Assembly: GCA_003427395.1 (NCBI GenBank)
Contig: BFEA01000169.1
Span: forward strand, 20,315 to 47,582
Reading direction: 5' to 3'
DNA length: 27,268 nucleotides
From: Chara braunii
Taxonomy: Eukaryota > Streptophyta > Charophyceae > Charales > Characeae
Part shown: in pieces, positions 11,533 to 22,054 of the stretch
Layout: each line of letters opens with the position of its first letter
Position numbering within the stretch: the stretch's first letter is position 1
The notes under the pieces: model-generated
Databases searched by the model: none
What the model saw: only the letters and a program-made list of their open reading frames with translations
Told to the model about the DNA's origin: nothing
Translations under genes and position numbers: made by a program

Positions 11533-11628
11533 AGCAAATGGCACGAGATACAACACTTCAGTTTCAAGGTAGGGTGGCACAGCAAATGGCACGAGATTAC
11601 AGCACGTCTGTCTCAAGGTAGAGTGGCG
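11533..11628. repeat. Two-copy tandem repeat, 48-bp unit
   Basis: The unit starts AGCAAATGGCACGAGAT. It occurs at 11533-11580 and again immediately after at 11581-11628, ending in CAAGGTAGGGTGGC and CAAGGTAGAGTGGC. The copies differ at several central positions, so the duplication is not recent. It falls in no open reading frame I trust. Confidence 0.75.
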
Positions 11629-11722
11629 CCGGTATCTCCCTCAAAGAAAGAAATGACGTGCACTGCAGACTGCAGGCTCAGGAAGATGCAAATTTTGGTT
11701 CGACAATTTAGCTTCGGTTGAA

Positions 11723-11926
11723 GTGGTGGCTTAAACCGCTAGTACACAGTTGCAGCCTTGCAGACCGAAACGTCACACGCTGGGCCTACCGTTCATAAAT
11801 TGGATAGGTTGTAGCTTTTTCGTTTTGCTCTTCCATAATTCAAGGTGTCAGGCCCCCAGCCGAGGTAGCCGTGTGTTGGTGCTTTAAACCACTAGTACAC
11901 GCCCCCAACCTTGCAGAAAAGTAAAC
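11723..11926. repeat. Direct repeat pair, about 52 bp each, about 150 bp apart
   Basis: Copies lie at 11723-11773 and about 11875-11926. They share TTAAACC, CTAGTACAC and CCTTGCAGA in the same order and spacing, with scattered differences. A similar A-rich string, AAAAACAAAAACAAAAA, also appears near both 11470 and 12120, so a larger decayed duplication may span this block. Confidence 0.5.
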
Positions 11927-12280
11927 TTGTCGCCACAAGAGAAAGTTGAGGCTCGGGGCCGGCCTGGTGAAGCGACGGGCAAGTAGGCTTGTGGGCCCAT
12001 CGAAAACGGGCAACTGGAATAAAGCTTTCCTGCTTGTCCTGTCTGCCGGTGCATTTCCACATTCACGTACAGAGCCAGCATCGCTGGCACGAGGATAACA
12101 ACTAAGAAAAAACGGAAAAACAAAAACAAAAAACCCTGAAGTATTGGGCCTAGCAGCACAAAAGACAAAAAAGGTGGCAATGTATCTTTCATTTTCTGGG
12201 TTTCCTTTGGATGGATTTCGCCACATTCCGGGTCCATATTCGAGGGAACTCAAAACTTTAAGAGTCTTCCTGTTTTAGGT

Positions 12281-12458
12281 GCCCTGCCAGCAAGGCAGGG
12301 CTCTCGGTGCACGTATCTACCGTCTAAAGCAGTCTTTATGCATCGAGGGACATGCCTCTGGGGGCAAGCAGCCCCCAACCAGTTACTGGTGCCTGTCATC
12401 ACGGACTGCTGGCGAAATAAGTAAAGATACGTGCCCTGAAAGTTCTCCAAGTTGGGAG
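12281..12458. other. Nested multi-stem structure, candidate structured RNA or cruciform
   Basis: Perfect complementary arms are nested as follows. An outer 10-bp stem pairs GCACGTATCT (12309-12318) with AGATACGTGC (12425-12434). An inner 7-bp stem pairs AGCAGTC (12328-12334) with GACTGCT (12404-12410). Inside these sit two adjacent hairpins, TGGGGGC/GCCCCCA (12359-12377) and ACCAGT/ACTGGT (12378-12390). Just upstream is an 8-bp hairpin GCCCTGCC/GGCAGGGC with an AGCAA loop (12281-12301), and downstream a CTCC/GGAG hairpin (12445-12458). Since the stems are reverse-complementary, either strand could fold. I matched it to no known RNA family; the core motifs of twister, hammerhead and HDV-like ribozymes are not satisfied. 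Confidence 0.4.
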
Positions 12459-12531
12459 TAGTGTGGCGAGGCCCTTTTTTTTTTCTTTTTTTTTTCCCGA
12501 AAGGTTTTTATATATTTCCAACAAAGTTTGA

Positions 12532-12557
12532 GGCCGGGGTCCTCACATTCTACCCGG
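12532..12557 (-). promoter_or_regulatory. Conserved 3'-UTR hairpin of LINE-B
   Basis: On the - strand the segment starts CCGGGT and ends ACCCCGGCC, matching LINE-A and LINE-C. It sits about 37 nt upstream of the A tail. It may be the reverse transcriptase recognition site; this is inferred from conservation and position. Confidence 0.6.
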
Positions 12558-13245
12558 TGTGAACCTCTGGGAGCCTTACCCAGTTTCGCTTAAAAAGGAA
12601 AGGGACTAAAACTATTAAAACCACGAGGACCAATCTCCAGTATGTACACAAAAAACAGTGTACCATACCAATAGTTGCAAATCTGCAACGACCTGAAGCT
12701 ATCCTACTTATCCTGAGAATATGCTGGAAATCGGGTCCAGCGTCCCTTATCGATAAAACAATTATTCCAGAAGGCCTATCTAGGATAAAGTCNNAAAGCG
12801 ATCGGTCTGGGTCCAACACTCTTGCCTTTATTATTGTCACTCCATCTTGCTCATAACCATTACGGTTGATTCTTGCATTGCAGAAGAGAAAATCGTTGTT
12901 GTTTTCAAAGTGATTCAAAGGATTGCAGTGCACGCACTGCAACTGGGAAAGGGCCCAGCTTCCCTAAGCCTGCATAAGGACTTCATGTAATGGTGAAGTC
13001 TGAAAAGAATAAGGCAAACCTCCATTATAACTCTTTTTTAAAAATAATCTTGGTATAGAGAGGGGTGGGAGTAAGGCGGATAGGGTAAAAGGAGGTGAAA
13101 GGAGGATAGGATAAGGCGGGAGGATGGCAATACATAAGGGTTATATCAGTGGGTGGTCTTAAGGTTTGTAGTTATTGTAAGCGTAGGGGAAAGGATTGTA
13201 CATTATTTATAGTATATACAAGATTGAGAAAAAATATAGGATATC

Positions 13246-16200
13246 TCAGCCAGGCTCAATTGCCCATGTTCTTCTGGCCTCCAGCATTCTGGAGAAAAGC
13301 AGTCTTCCTTTCTGGTTGGGGATCGCCCAGCAGTGGTCTTGCGCCCACTTCTTTGCGAATCTCTGTGCTTGGTCCTGCAGGGGAAGATTTGCTCTCCTGT
13401 TCTTTCGCCAGTCTGCCTCAATGATGTCTCTGATACCTCTTCGCATGAGTTGTTGTGCTCTTTCCTTCTTCGGCTCGGCATTGTTGAAGCGCTTCCCGTT
13501 TCTTTCTATCCAGAGTGTCCACATGCCCACGATTCTTGCCACCTTCACCATCAGTGGGTGTTCTTGGCCTGCTCCTCCCAGTATTAGTTTGTCATCCCAC
13601 TTCCTGTGGTGTTCTGTTCCCTGATTAGCTTCAACCCAGAGGGCTTGCCACCAGGCCCAGAACTTCCTGGCGAAATCACAGGGCCACCAGATATGGGATT
13701 GATATTCGATTTCCTGATCATCGCAAGTCATACAGAGAAGATTGACCAACATTCTCTTCTGTGTACACCAGCTACCCGTAGGCACGCACTGATGGATGAC
13801 CAAAAATTCCAGACTAGCGTGTTCAACCGCAGGGTAGCTTTTCAGGATCCTGCCATAGCTCTTTGCCCAGGTAAGGGTGCAGTTAGGAAGGCCCAGCTTC
13901 TGTTGGCTCTGGTCACACGAGTTCTTGACTACCACGCACAGTTCGTTGGCTTTGGACTTCAGCCGGTATCCCAGCGAGACTGTGTAGTCTATTACAGAGG
14001 CCTGCGAGGTGTCCTCTGAGATGTTATTCCAACCATAAATCGCGGCGTCCACTAAGGCGTTCACCACCTGTACCCCTCCTAGCAGCAGTTCATAAGTTGG
14101 AACAGGCCCCTTTGGGGACTGTTTAGTGGACACCCTCACCCTGATCAGTCTACACCGATCTGCTGATAATGTGTAATTTGGGTGAATGTCCAGGCCTGCT
14201 TCGTTCGTTCGGATCTCCTGCAGTTCTCTTTCGCCTTCCTTTCATTTGGAGCACCCGAGATCTTGGTCATTCAACACTTCTTCTATCTTCCAGAAAAAAC
14301 CTCTCTCCTCCTCGTCTATTACCCACATACCCTGTTCAAAGGGATCTGTTTTCAACATTTTGACCCAGTGTGCAGGGACTGCCTGTTGGATGAGGAGCAG
14401 ACAGTTACGCAGATTGTGCGACCTTCCTAATACCGTCTCAATCTCTCGTTCACTCTTCCACTCCTTTCGATCTGTATCCCACAGATCTCTGATCTGTGAG
14501 ATACCTCTCTGTATCCACTTCATCCCAAATCCTCCTGCACTTTCTGTAATCCGCGGAGGGTTCCCTTGCTGTCTCTTGATGAGTTGATTCTCGAAGATTG
14601 GCTGTAGCAGCACTTCATCTCTAGCTCTTGGTTCTTGGAGAAGAGTGGGGAACAATGCTTTCCAAGCTTGTAGGATTGGTTTCCAAGTCTCAGAATTGAT
14701 GCGTTTTCTGAGAAAAGGCTGGAGTAGCATGCAAATCCAGATGTCCTGTGGCCTCAGTAGGCCCCATTCTTGAGACAGTGTAGCTTCGGCTAAGAGCATC
14801 CAAGGCTTCCTCTCTGATTCCAACATTCCCCTTATCACCCACTTGCACATTAAAGCCTGGTTTTGAGTTTCCGGGTCCAGCAACCCAAGACCTCCGTTAT
14901 TCCTCTTTTGGGTGATCTTCCACCAAGCCACCTTTGGGAGGGCGTTCCCACATTCCACTGTCCTTTTCCAAAGGTAGTTGGACGTTCCCTTGCGGATCTT
15001 CTTGGCTGTTGTAGGTGCTAGAGCTCTTACTGTAAGCACGTACCACAAGACTGAGAAAACCACCGAGTTAATTACGAGTACTCGTCCAAACAATGAGATG
15101 GACCAAAAGGAAGACCACTTCCCCAATTTGTTAAGGACTTCCTCTTCGAGCAACTGGTTTTGCCTGTTGGAACAGTCTGAGAATGAAATCTCTATCTCAG
15201 AAAACGTTCCGATACTACGGATTTACTCCAGCTAACCTTGGCTTCCGATGCCTTCTCAAAGAGAGAAAGACAGTTGGAAACTGCCTGTAGTGAGGCACTC
15301 GTGTTTGCTGATACGACGGAGAGGTCATCAGCCAGGGCCGATGCTTTGATGGTACGAGAAGGGCTCAGTCTTAGCCCTTTGATGTCTGGCGATGATCTGA
15401 TCATATTGAGAAGAACCTCCTGTTGCAACACATACAGGAGGGGAGCCAAAGGGCAACCTTGGCGAAGGGACCTGTTAGTGTGAATGGATCAGATTTCATA
15501 GCGTTAATAACAACCGAGGCTTGAGAGTCTAGGTATAAAAACTTGATCCATTTCGTTAAATGAGGGCCAAAACCTCTTTTCACCCTATCATATGCCTTCT
15601 TGAAATCAATGAGGAGAATGACTTCATCAGACTGTCGGATCTTGATGACTTCGATCACTTGCATGATTGTCATCACGTTATCAAGGACTTGACGGCCAAC
15701 CACAAAGCCAGACTGGTCCGGGTGAAGCAGGGAGGGAATAACTTTGTGGATTCTCAGGGATAGTACTTTGCCTAGTATCTTGCCAGAGGCATCGAGGAGG
15801 GTGATAGGGCGCCAATTCTGAACTTCTGCTTTCTCGTTCTTCTTGTGAATTAGGGAGATTGCTCCCTCCATCATTCCTTTGCCTAATCGATAGCCCTCTA
15901 GTACTTTGTTGAACAGCCTGAGAAAAATTGGTCCAAAAATTGACCAGAACATGTTGTAGAATTCGATGGGAAGACCATCTGGTCCAGGACATTTTCCTGT
16001 GACCATGCTGTTTTTAGCTCTAGAGAGCTCCTCTAGGGTGATTGCCTCATCCAACTCCCCCCTGGTGGAGAGGGGTATTTGTGTGAGGTTCTCTTCCCAG
16101 AGTACCGCCTCCTCTTCTGGGGCCACAAGCTGTTCATCTGGATTTTTCTCTGTGGTCAGAAGATTTTCATAAAATATACGCACATACTTACAGATATCCT

Positions 16201-17222
16201 CTGTTGTTCGTGCCACAGGAGCATCAGGCTCAAAGGGGTGGTTCATTTATGGCTTGAATTTGCTTTCGGAAGGCATCCTCCTTCCTTAGTTTATCTCTAG
16301 CCATTATGAAGGAAAATAGTTGCAACCAGCCTGCAGTTTCTCTTATGCCTTGATCAAAACGTTCAGCGAATGATGCATCCCCTTCGTCTCCAGACTTTCA
16401 CTCCTCCCAATATTCCTTAACCCATTCCTGAACACCTTCGTCTTCCAGAGTGCAAACATTCAGCCTGTAAAGGTCCTTTCTTCTTACTACTTGTTCTGCT
16501 GCACTGATGTCTAAGGTGATGGGGTAATGGTCGGACATTGGTTCCGTATGGACGTCCGTTGCCAAGACCCTATCCCATGCATCACTTTTGACCAACCAAT
16601 AGTCCAACCTTTTTTGGACTGAAGGGCCAGAGGCGGAGGACCATGTGTAAGTCCTTGTGTTGGGGTGCAGCTGCCTGTAGGCCTCCGTAAGATCATGTTC
16701 CCTGATGAAATGTTTGATTGTTCGAGAGTCGGCATTGTTACAGTTATGGTTAGAGGAGTCTAAGACAGGATCAATGGCTACATTCCAGTCTCCCCCAATC
16801 ACCAGGTTCTGGGAGTCCGGGATAATGTGGTAAATTGATTCCATGAAGAGCGACCGCTCTCTGTGATCCGAGGGCACATACATGGACTGGAAAGTCCATT
16901 CCTCGTGGTCAATCAACAGTTTTACCCAAATCCATCTTCCAAAGGAGTCTGCCCAGTGGTCGATTACTGTGCACTTCAGGTTCTTATGGACCAACACCGC
17001 GGTTCCCCCTTTGGAGCCGTCTGCTGGGGACCACCACTGTGGCCCTATCCACCATCCTGCTAGGTTGTCAATCTTGGATTGGTTCAACTTTGTTTCTTGT
17101 AATAATATGATATGTACTTTCTGTTGATGTGCCCAAGTTTTCAGCCTTGCTTTCTTCATCTTTCTGTTCCCGTCCCCTAGGCCCCGGACGTTCCAAGATG
17201 CAATCCTTATTTTATTATTCAT
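13246..17222 (-). pseudogene. LINE-B ORF2: endonuclease, reverse transcriptase and zf-RVT, broken
   Basis: The start at 17222 gives an uninterrupted endonuclease domain: ASWNVRGLG, LLQETKLN, GGTAVLVHKN, GGDWNVAID, KRLDYWLV and SDHYPITL. It ends at a TGA (16398-16400), where LINE-A has Trp. The linker is about 90 residues shorter than in LINE-A, apparently by deletion near 16250. The reverse transcriptase frame (16246 down to about 15460) has KCPGPDGLPIEF, NWRPITLL, DQSGFVVGRQVLDNV and LLIDFKKAYDRV. About a dozen residues after AYDRV are missing, and a frameshift near 15465 precedes SLRQGCPLAP. The active-site block at 15324-15335 reads LADD, keeping both Asp but with Leu in the usual Tyr/Phe position. 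The thumb and connection region is open at 15153-14242. The C-terminal part (14139-13246) has a zf-RVT-like Cys/His cluster around 13655-13735. No RNase H is seen. Confidence 0.9.
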
Positions 17223-19588
17223 GGATTGTGGTCTGATGACCCTTGGCTTGGATGGGCGTCGCTGTGGATTGATTATGTGGATTTGTGGGAGATTCCCATG
17301 GTGCCTTGATCAAGTCTTTGAAATGTTTGGAGGTAAAATTCTTGTTGCTTGCCATCTTCTTGTTGAGTGTGCCCAGGTAAGTACCACTGATCCCGTCGAT
17401 CAAAGATATCAAATCCAGTTCTCCCTTGCTTGCTGTTCTGAGCCATTGTGAGGATACCCAGTGGAGTCCTGAGTCTGCGGTTCGCTGTTCAATACCAGGT
17501 GTTACTTTAGCGTTGAACAAGGTCACAAATAAGAGGTAAATCTGGCCAGACTCACCCTTGATCAGTTCACTTCTATACATAGCATAACCAGTGATCAGTC
17601 TTACTTCGTATCTGTCTTTCAGGTATTCCTGAAGTAGGGAGAGGGATCCTGAAAGATCTGGTGCAGAGTCCATCTTCCATGTCAGAAGAAGGAAAGGGCC
17701 CAGTTTTTGAGAAATGAGCATCCACTGAGGGTCTCCTGGGCTGTCCCTGAAAATCAGGGGGCAAACCACGTTTTGTACGGCAATCCCTTGTTGGGCAAAG
17801 GACGAAGGGATTGTAGCAGCAGCTTTCTCCCTCCCCTTTCCTTGTTGGGTTCGTGTCCCTGGATCTTGTGTCCCTAACCCCTCCCGGAGAGAGATTTCCC
17901 CCTGTAGCGAAGAGGATTCAAAATTCTGGATCATCTGTGAGACGACTCTTTGTGGTTCATGCCCTATGGAGTCCTTTGTGTGTGGAGAGCTCTCTGGTGA
18001 GTTGCGAGGGCTCTTTGCAGGTGATGTTCCTGCAGGCACTGGCGTGTCATAGAGGGAAAAACCCCTTTTGGTTGTGGCCACTGTCAATCCAGTCCCTTTC
18101 GGAGTTCTGCTACCGGGCGGTTTGTTGTGTTGTGTGTTACCTGTTGGTCGGCGTGTCCCAGTTGTCGAAACCTCCCCTTACTGTAGTGGCCGCCTGTGTT
18201 CCTTCATTCACACCTGGAACAAAAGGGGGGGGGGGTGTGGCTGTAAAGGGATGGAAGCCAGCCGTCTGGGATGGTCCTGCGATACGGCCCAAGTCATTGC
18301 TAGGATCTCGGGTGGATTGCCCCATCATAGGGTGAGAAGGCATGTTACCAGGAACAAAACCAGGTACGTGCTGGAGGGGGGTAATGAGAGGAGGTGAGGT
18401 GCCAGTCCCCCAAACAGGTATTCCAAAGGCCCCTGTTGTTGGGGGAGGGGTACGTTCACCAGTACCATCTTCTCCTTTGTTGGTTCCTGCATCCGATTTT
18501 TCTATCTCACATACGTCTTCATTCCCAGCGTCTTCGGTGTTGTAGTCCATTTTCTCTGAGGCGTCTTTGGTAGCATCTTTGGCAGGATCCTCCATTTTCC
18601 CACTTCCTGTTCTGTCGAGATGGGTTTTCCCTTTGTCATTATTTGCTTTATCTTTCTCTTTCTCCTATCTTCCAGGTTTGTCTTTGGGCAGTGGGATCTC
18701 CTTTCTCGCTCTTGGTTGATCTTTCTTATTCTGTTTTTTCTTGTCTTTCTGGTCTTTCCCAGGATTCTGATCACAATCCTTACTTTCATGCCCGAATTAC
18801 CACCGACAGTTCTTACAGTATGATGTGTTGCTGTCAACAAGGTCTGTCGTAAGTGGTTCTGATCCCAACTTAATATTGATTTGAGAACAGAAGTTTACCT
18901 CTGATCCAGGCTGCAGGCCAAATTTGAAATTTACCAGGTGGGGGAAGTCTTCGTCATTCAATGGGTCGAAGTCTTTCACCACCTTACCAATCGCCTGATC
19001 AATAAGAGATCTGATGCAAGAAAAAGCCCCTAGGGGCACCCGTACTGCCATCACCTAGTAATTTTCCTTTCTCACAGATTCTCTTATTTGTTCCCATTCT
19101 TCTTTGGGTAACCACGGCCTAACAAAAACCTTGTACCACTTCTGTTTGAGTTTAAACTTCTCCACATCCTTCTTCAGTAGAAGGTTTCTGATTTCTTGAT
19201 TCCTGGCCACATATGAAATCATGTGCTTCCCTTCCACGTGAGTTGTTCCTCTCCCCAGCGCAAGCATCTAAGGAGAGAGCTTGGTGCCTTCCTGATTGCG
19301 GATGTAGTTCAATTTCTCTGCTGTACTGAGATTCTTTGCTGCCCCGTTGAAGGAATACACTATAGTGTGCTCCTTTAACCATTGGTTTTGGATTCTTTTG
19401 AATTCCTCACACGGAACACCGTGAATGACCCCATTGACCTTTGTTACTTTGATATACTTATTTATATCAGGAATATTTCCTTGGGAAAAACAGGCCTGGA
19501 GGAGGGACCGCAGGCGAGTTTCTTCCTCTGTGTTTATCGGTTCACTCCACTCTTCTGCTGTAAAATCAACGTCCTCATCCTGATCCAT
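17215..19588 (-). pseudogene. LINE-B ORF1 (nucleic-acid-binding protein), broken
   Basis: The start at 19588 opens an acidic N-terminus. An in-frame TAG at 19268-19270 and another at 19055-19057 (where LINE-A encodes Trp) interrupt a DUF4283-like region with FVRPWLPKEEW, MAVRVPLG and AIGKVVKDFDP. One CCHC-like knuckle, with CKNC, FGH and KDC, lies near 18770-18820 and is spoiled by a TAA and an extra codon. LINE-A has two knuckles. A Lys-rich stretch follows, then an acidic and Pro-rich linker (18595-18137). A frameshift near the G10 run at about 18226-18235 is likely. The last frame (18087-17215) carries the C-terminal domain shared with LINE-A (about 17775-17340), with VCPLIFRDS, a DRYEVRLITGY-type segment, KGESG and LHWVSSQWL. 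The stop overlaps the ORF2 start by 8 nt. Confidence 0.82.
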
Positions 19589-19601
19589 TTCCAGACTTGG
19601 T

Positions 19602-19652
19602 GGTGACGATAATAATATCGTCAGGGGGAGAAAAAAAAAAAAAAAAAAAAAA
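19602..19652. repeat. Short hairpin beside a 22-A run at the LINE-B 5' edge
   Basis: GACGAT and ATCGTC flank AATAAT in a small hairpin, followed by GGGGGAG and a long A run on the + strand. Read from LINE-B it is a T tract followed by CTCC, resembling the tract at 625-646 in LINE-A. The A run could instead be the tail of an unrecognised + strand insertion. Confidence 0.4.
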
Positions 19653-21214
19653 GGATATTTGTTATTCTAACTTCGTATCAGGATATCAAGGGAGTATATC
19701 GCGGTAGTATTGAATAAGTGTACTGTGGGTTATCTGTTAAGGGCGAGCAGACCTTTATATGCCCGAGAGGAGATTGAAATCTCGCTCATTGCCCTACAAA
19801 GGGTCGCGTTCTGAAGGAGTGTTCCCTCTTTAGTAAGGATTCTCCTAATTTGGGTTGTCTTCGATTTCTTTCCCCTTTTCTTTATCCCCTAGGACAGAAA
19901 GGCAATGGAAGCAGGAAGGAGCTATCGGAGTGTGTCTCAGAATTATTATCCAATTCCAATTCCGAGTTTAGTCCTACCGCTCAGAGTGTCATTCCATTAA
20001 TGTCCTTATTCTTTCTTCATTTCCTAGGACGGAATGAGCAAGAAAGCAGGAAGGAATCTGACAAAGTAAATATCAAGCTTGATCTCTAGTTCCAATTTCG
20101 AGACCAGTCTGTTGCGGCCTTTCGCCGCTTTATATGGGGAACCCTTACTGAAGAATCGGGGTTCAGTTAATTAATCGAACGCCTGATGAATAAGAAGGGG
20201 TTAGATTTATAGTAGGGCTAGGTGAATCTAGTTTCTCCTCTGACTCTCGCCAAGAAGGGTTGCCCCTTGTAATGGTGATTTGAGGAGAGGGAGGGGAATA
20301 CTTGGGCGACAAGACATGTATAGTGGCTCAGTATATGTACACATAAATTTAACTATTTACTCAATTTTACCAGGCTGCTTCCTTGATCGTGCTTTTTATT
20401 GCAATCAGGAAATAAAATTGGCAGAAAACGGCGCCCTTCTGAGGGCCGCTTTTCTGTTTGTCGTCCTCTTGGATCGCCCGGATCAGATCGGGGCCAAGGG
20501 CCGGATGAGAGTTTTTTGGCTCGTTGTAATAATAAATCGCAAGTCTTTGAGTATTTACTCAGAGTTCGGGGAGGGAGACATCATCAGGTTTTGTCGTCCT
20601 TTCTAAAAGAAAGGACATTTCGCTTCTGCTGAAAGGCNGGTACTGAAGAGGACGGCAGAATATTACTAATGTTAGTAAGTGGGGAATTTAGGGTTGGTTA
20701 TAAGCGAGAGAAAAGGCCAGGAAAATCCAACAGATAGCAGGGTTGGTAGGTTATGGATTGATTCATACTTACCGAGGAGAGAGTGAGGAGGATCGGTCTT
20801 CCAAGAATAGGATGGTGACAGAACCGGGGTGAGGCAAAGCTTCACTCCCGGTAAGCTGGAGACAAAATGCCCTTAAGGCGTTCCGTCATCGTTATGGCTG
20901 AATGTGACTGAGTTCCAAGTCGGACGTGTCGAAGGAGGACTTTGCCCCGGCTCCTACGTGCTCGCTATTCAGGCAAAGAGTCCTGAAAGCCTTTCTCCGG
21001 GCTGGAGCACTTCCCTTTCACCATAGCCGTCGGTAGAAACCAACAATGGTGAAATTAGGTTAGGTCGGTAACCTAGGGCGTTACCTCTTGCTACCGCAGG
21101 CGCACTGGAGCGCCGCTCGAGCGTTACCGGTCGCCTCGCTCCCCCACGTCCCTTTTACTGTTAAGAAATTAACCAAGGGGAAGCTAGAGACCAGACACAG
21201 GTCGGCTCCAGGGC
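19653..21214. other. No gene seen; non-coding with a 135-bp-period duplication
   Basis: No convincing coding frame is present. A decayed direct duplication has CCTAGGAC at 19888 and 20023, each followed by a GAA- and GCAGGAAGGA-containing segment and later by a TCCAATT-type string (about 19959 and 20090). The spacing is about 135 bp. A perfect 9-bp hairpin GTCCTTTCT/AGAAAGGAC lies at 20596-20616. A looser hairpin around 20825-20855 pairs ACCGGGGTGA with TCACTCCCGGT. One N lies at 20638. Confidence 0.5.
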
Positions 21215-21377
21215 CGAGGTCCCACTAGCGACGAAGATTGAATTGAGCTCCTGAATCTGGACGTCTTTTACACAGAGATGCAGAAATGCAGTTCAGTCTC
21301 GATTTTCTGCACCTTTCCGCTAACACGTCTAGATTCAGGCATTCAATGCAAAAATCCTCTGTGCTAGTGTGACCTCG
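21215..21377. mobile_element. Hairpin MITE, copy 1
   Basis: Terminal inverted repeats CGAGGTCCCACTAGC and GCTAGTGTGACCTCG match at 14 of 15 positions. The complementarity continues inward through CTGAATCTGGACG against CGTCTAGATTCAG and ATGCAG against CTGCA, so nearly the whole 163 bp folds into one long hairpin. It has no coding capacity. Copy 2 lies about 840 bp downstream. I could not define a clear target-site duplication, so the transposase superfamily is unassigned. Confidence 0.7.
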
Positions 21378-21486
21378 CTCCCAAGCCCACGTCAGTGACA
21401 GCAACCGAGCAGTATTGACAATTCGACGTCCAGCAGAGCAAGAGCAAATCCGAACCACCACTCTTATGATGGCGCAGGGCCTCGCC

Positions 21487-21634
21487 GCACGGGACACGAA
21501 ACGAAAAACGAAACGAGTGCATCTTCCTGCAGAAAATGGCCAGGTTCTTCGGTTTGCTATAAATAGTAACGAGTGTATTTTGCCTCCTTTCGTGGGCATA
21601 TGCACTCGTTTCGTTTTCGTTTCGTTTGCCGTGC
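21487..21634. repeat. Foldback with GAAAC-rich arms
   Basis: The left arm at 21487-21522 (GCACGG ... ACGAAACGAGTGCAT) is the near reverse complement of the right arm at 21600-21634 (ATGCACTCGTTTCGT ... GCCGTGC). The arms differ by only a few bases or indels, and the loop is about 77 nt. It lies between the two hairpin MITE copies but shares no sequence with them. It may be a separate MITE or an imperfect local inversion. Confidence 0.6.
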
Positions 21635-22054
21635 CGTGAGACCCACAGGCATAGAACCAACCATTCAGGAATGCAATTAAACCACCACTCCACGCCCTGC
21701 CTGCACACACAGTCGGACTTTTTCTACTGTGCTCTGGACTTGATTGCCGTCAGATTCATCCACATCTGGCCGTAATTGTACTCAGATGCATTTAGGAAAG
21801 TGCGAGTGTGAGCATGTCCGAAGTCCGCTCAGCAGCGAACGGCAACCACCCGAGTCCCGAGACGAGCAACCATTCATCCGGCCCAGGCTGCAACGACGTC
21901 GCGAGTTACCGAGGTAAATCGAGAAAACAGAGGGGATAAAAACGAAAAATTTTAAGACGACGAGGGGGAAAGAACCGAAAAAAAACGGAAAACAGTTTTT
22001 TTTTTTTGGTTCTTTATTTTCTATCCATCGAATTCGTCAGCCTGCGACACGCGG

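Larger units (their letters stand above)
12475..19588 (-). mobile_element. LINE-B: plant-L1-type non-LTR retrotransposon, near full length, inactivated
   Basis: On the - strand the element reads ORF1 (from 19588), ORF2 (from 17222), a 3' UTR of about 690 nt with the family hairpin, then a poly(A) tail seen as T runs at 12475-12495. Upstream of ORF1 is a T tract (A run at 19631-19652 on the + strand), so the true 5' end may lie beyond 19588. The 3' UTR (12496-13245) is longer than in LINE-A or LINE-C and has a purine-rich patch at about 13060-13130; a small insertion there is possible. It holds an open frame at 12550-12942 (- strand) with no recognised domain, and two N bases at 12793-12794. 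Orientation is opposite to LINE-A and the two 3' ends face each other. Confidence 0.9.

Noticed and set aside
12281-12458. Known ribozyme (hammerhead, HDV-like or twister)
   Set aside because: CGAAA and GTGATGA fragments occur, but no complete conserved core with the correct order of stems is present on either strand.
12550-12942. 130-codon - strand frame in the LINE-B 3' UTR as a gene
   Set aside because: It contains N bases, has no recognised domain and lies between ORF2 and the A tail of the element.
21225-21710. 161-codon - strand frame over the MITE and foldback region as a gene
   Set aside because: It runs through two foldback structures and has no recognisable domain; an overlapping frame of similar length exists beside it.
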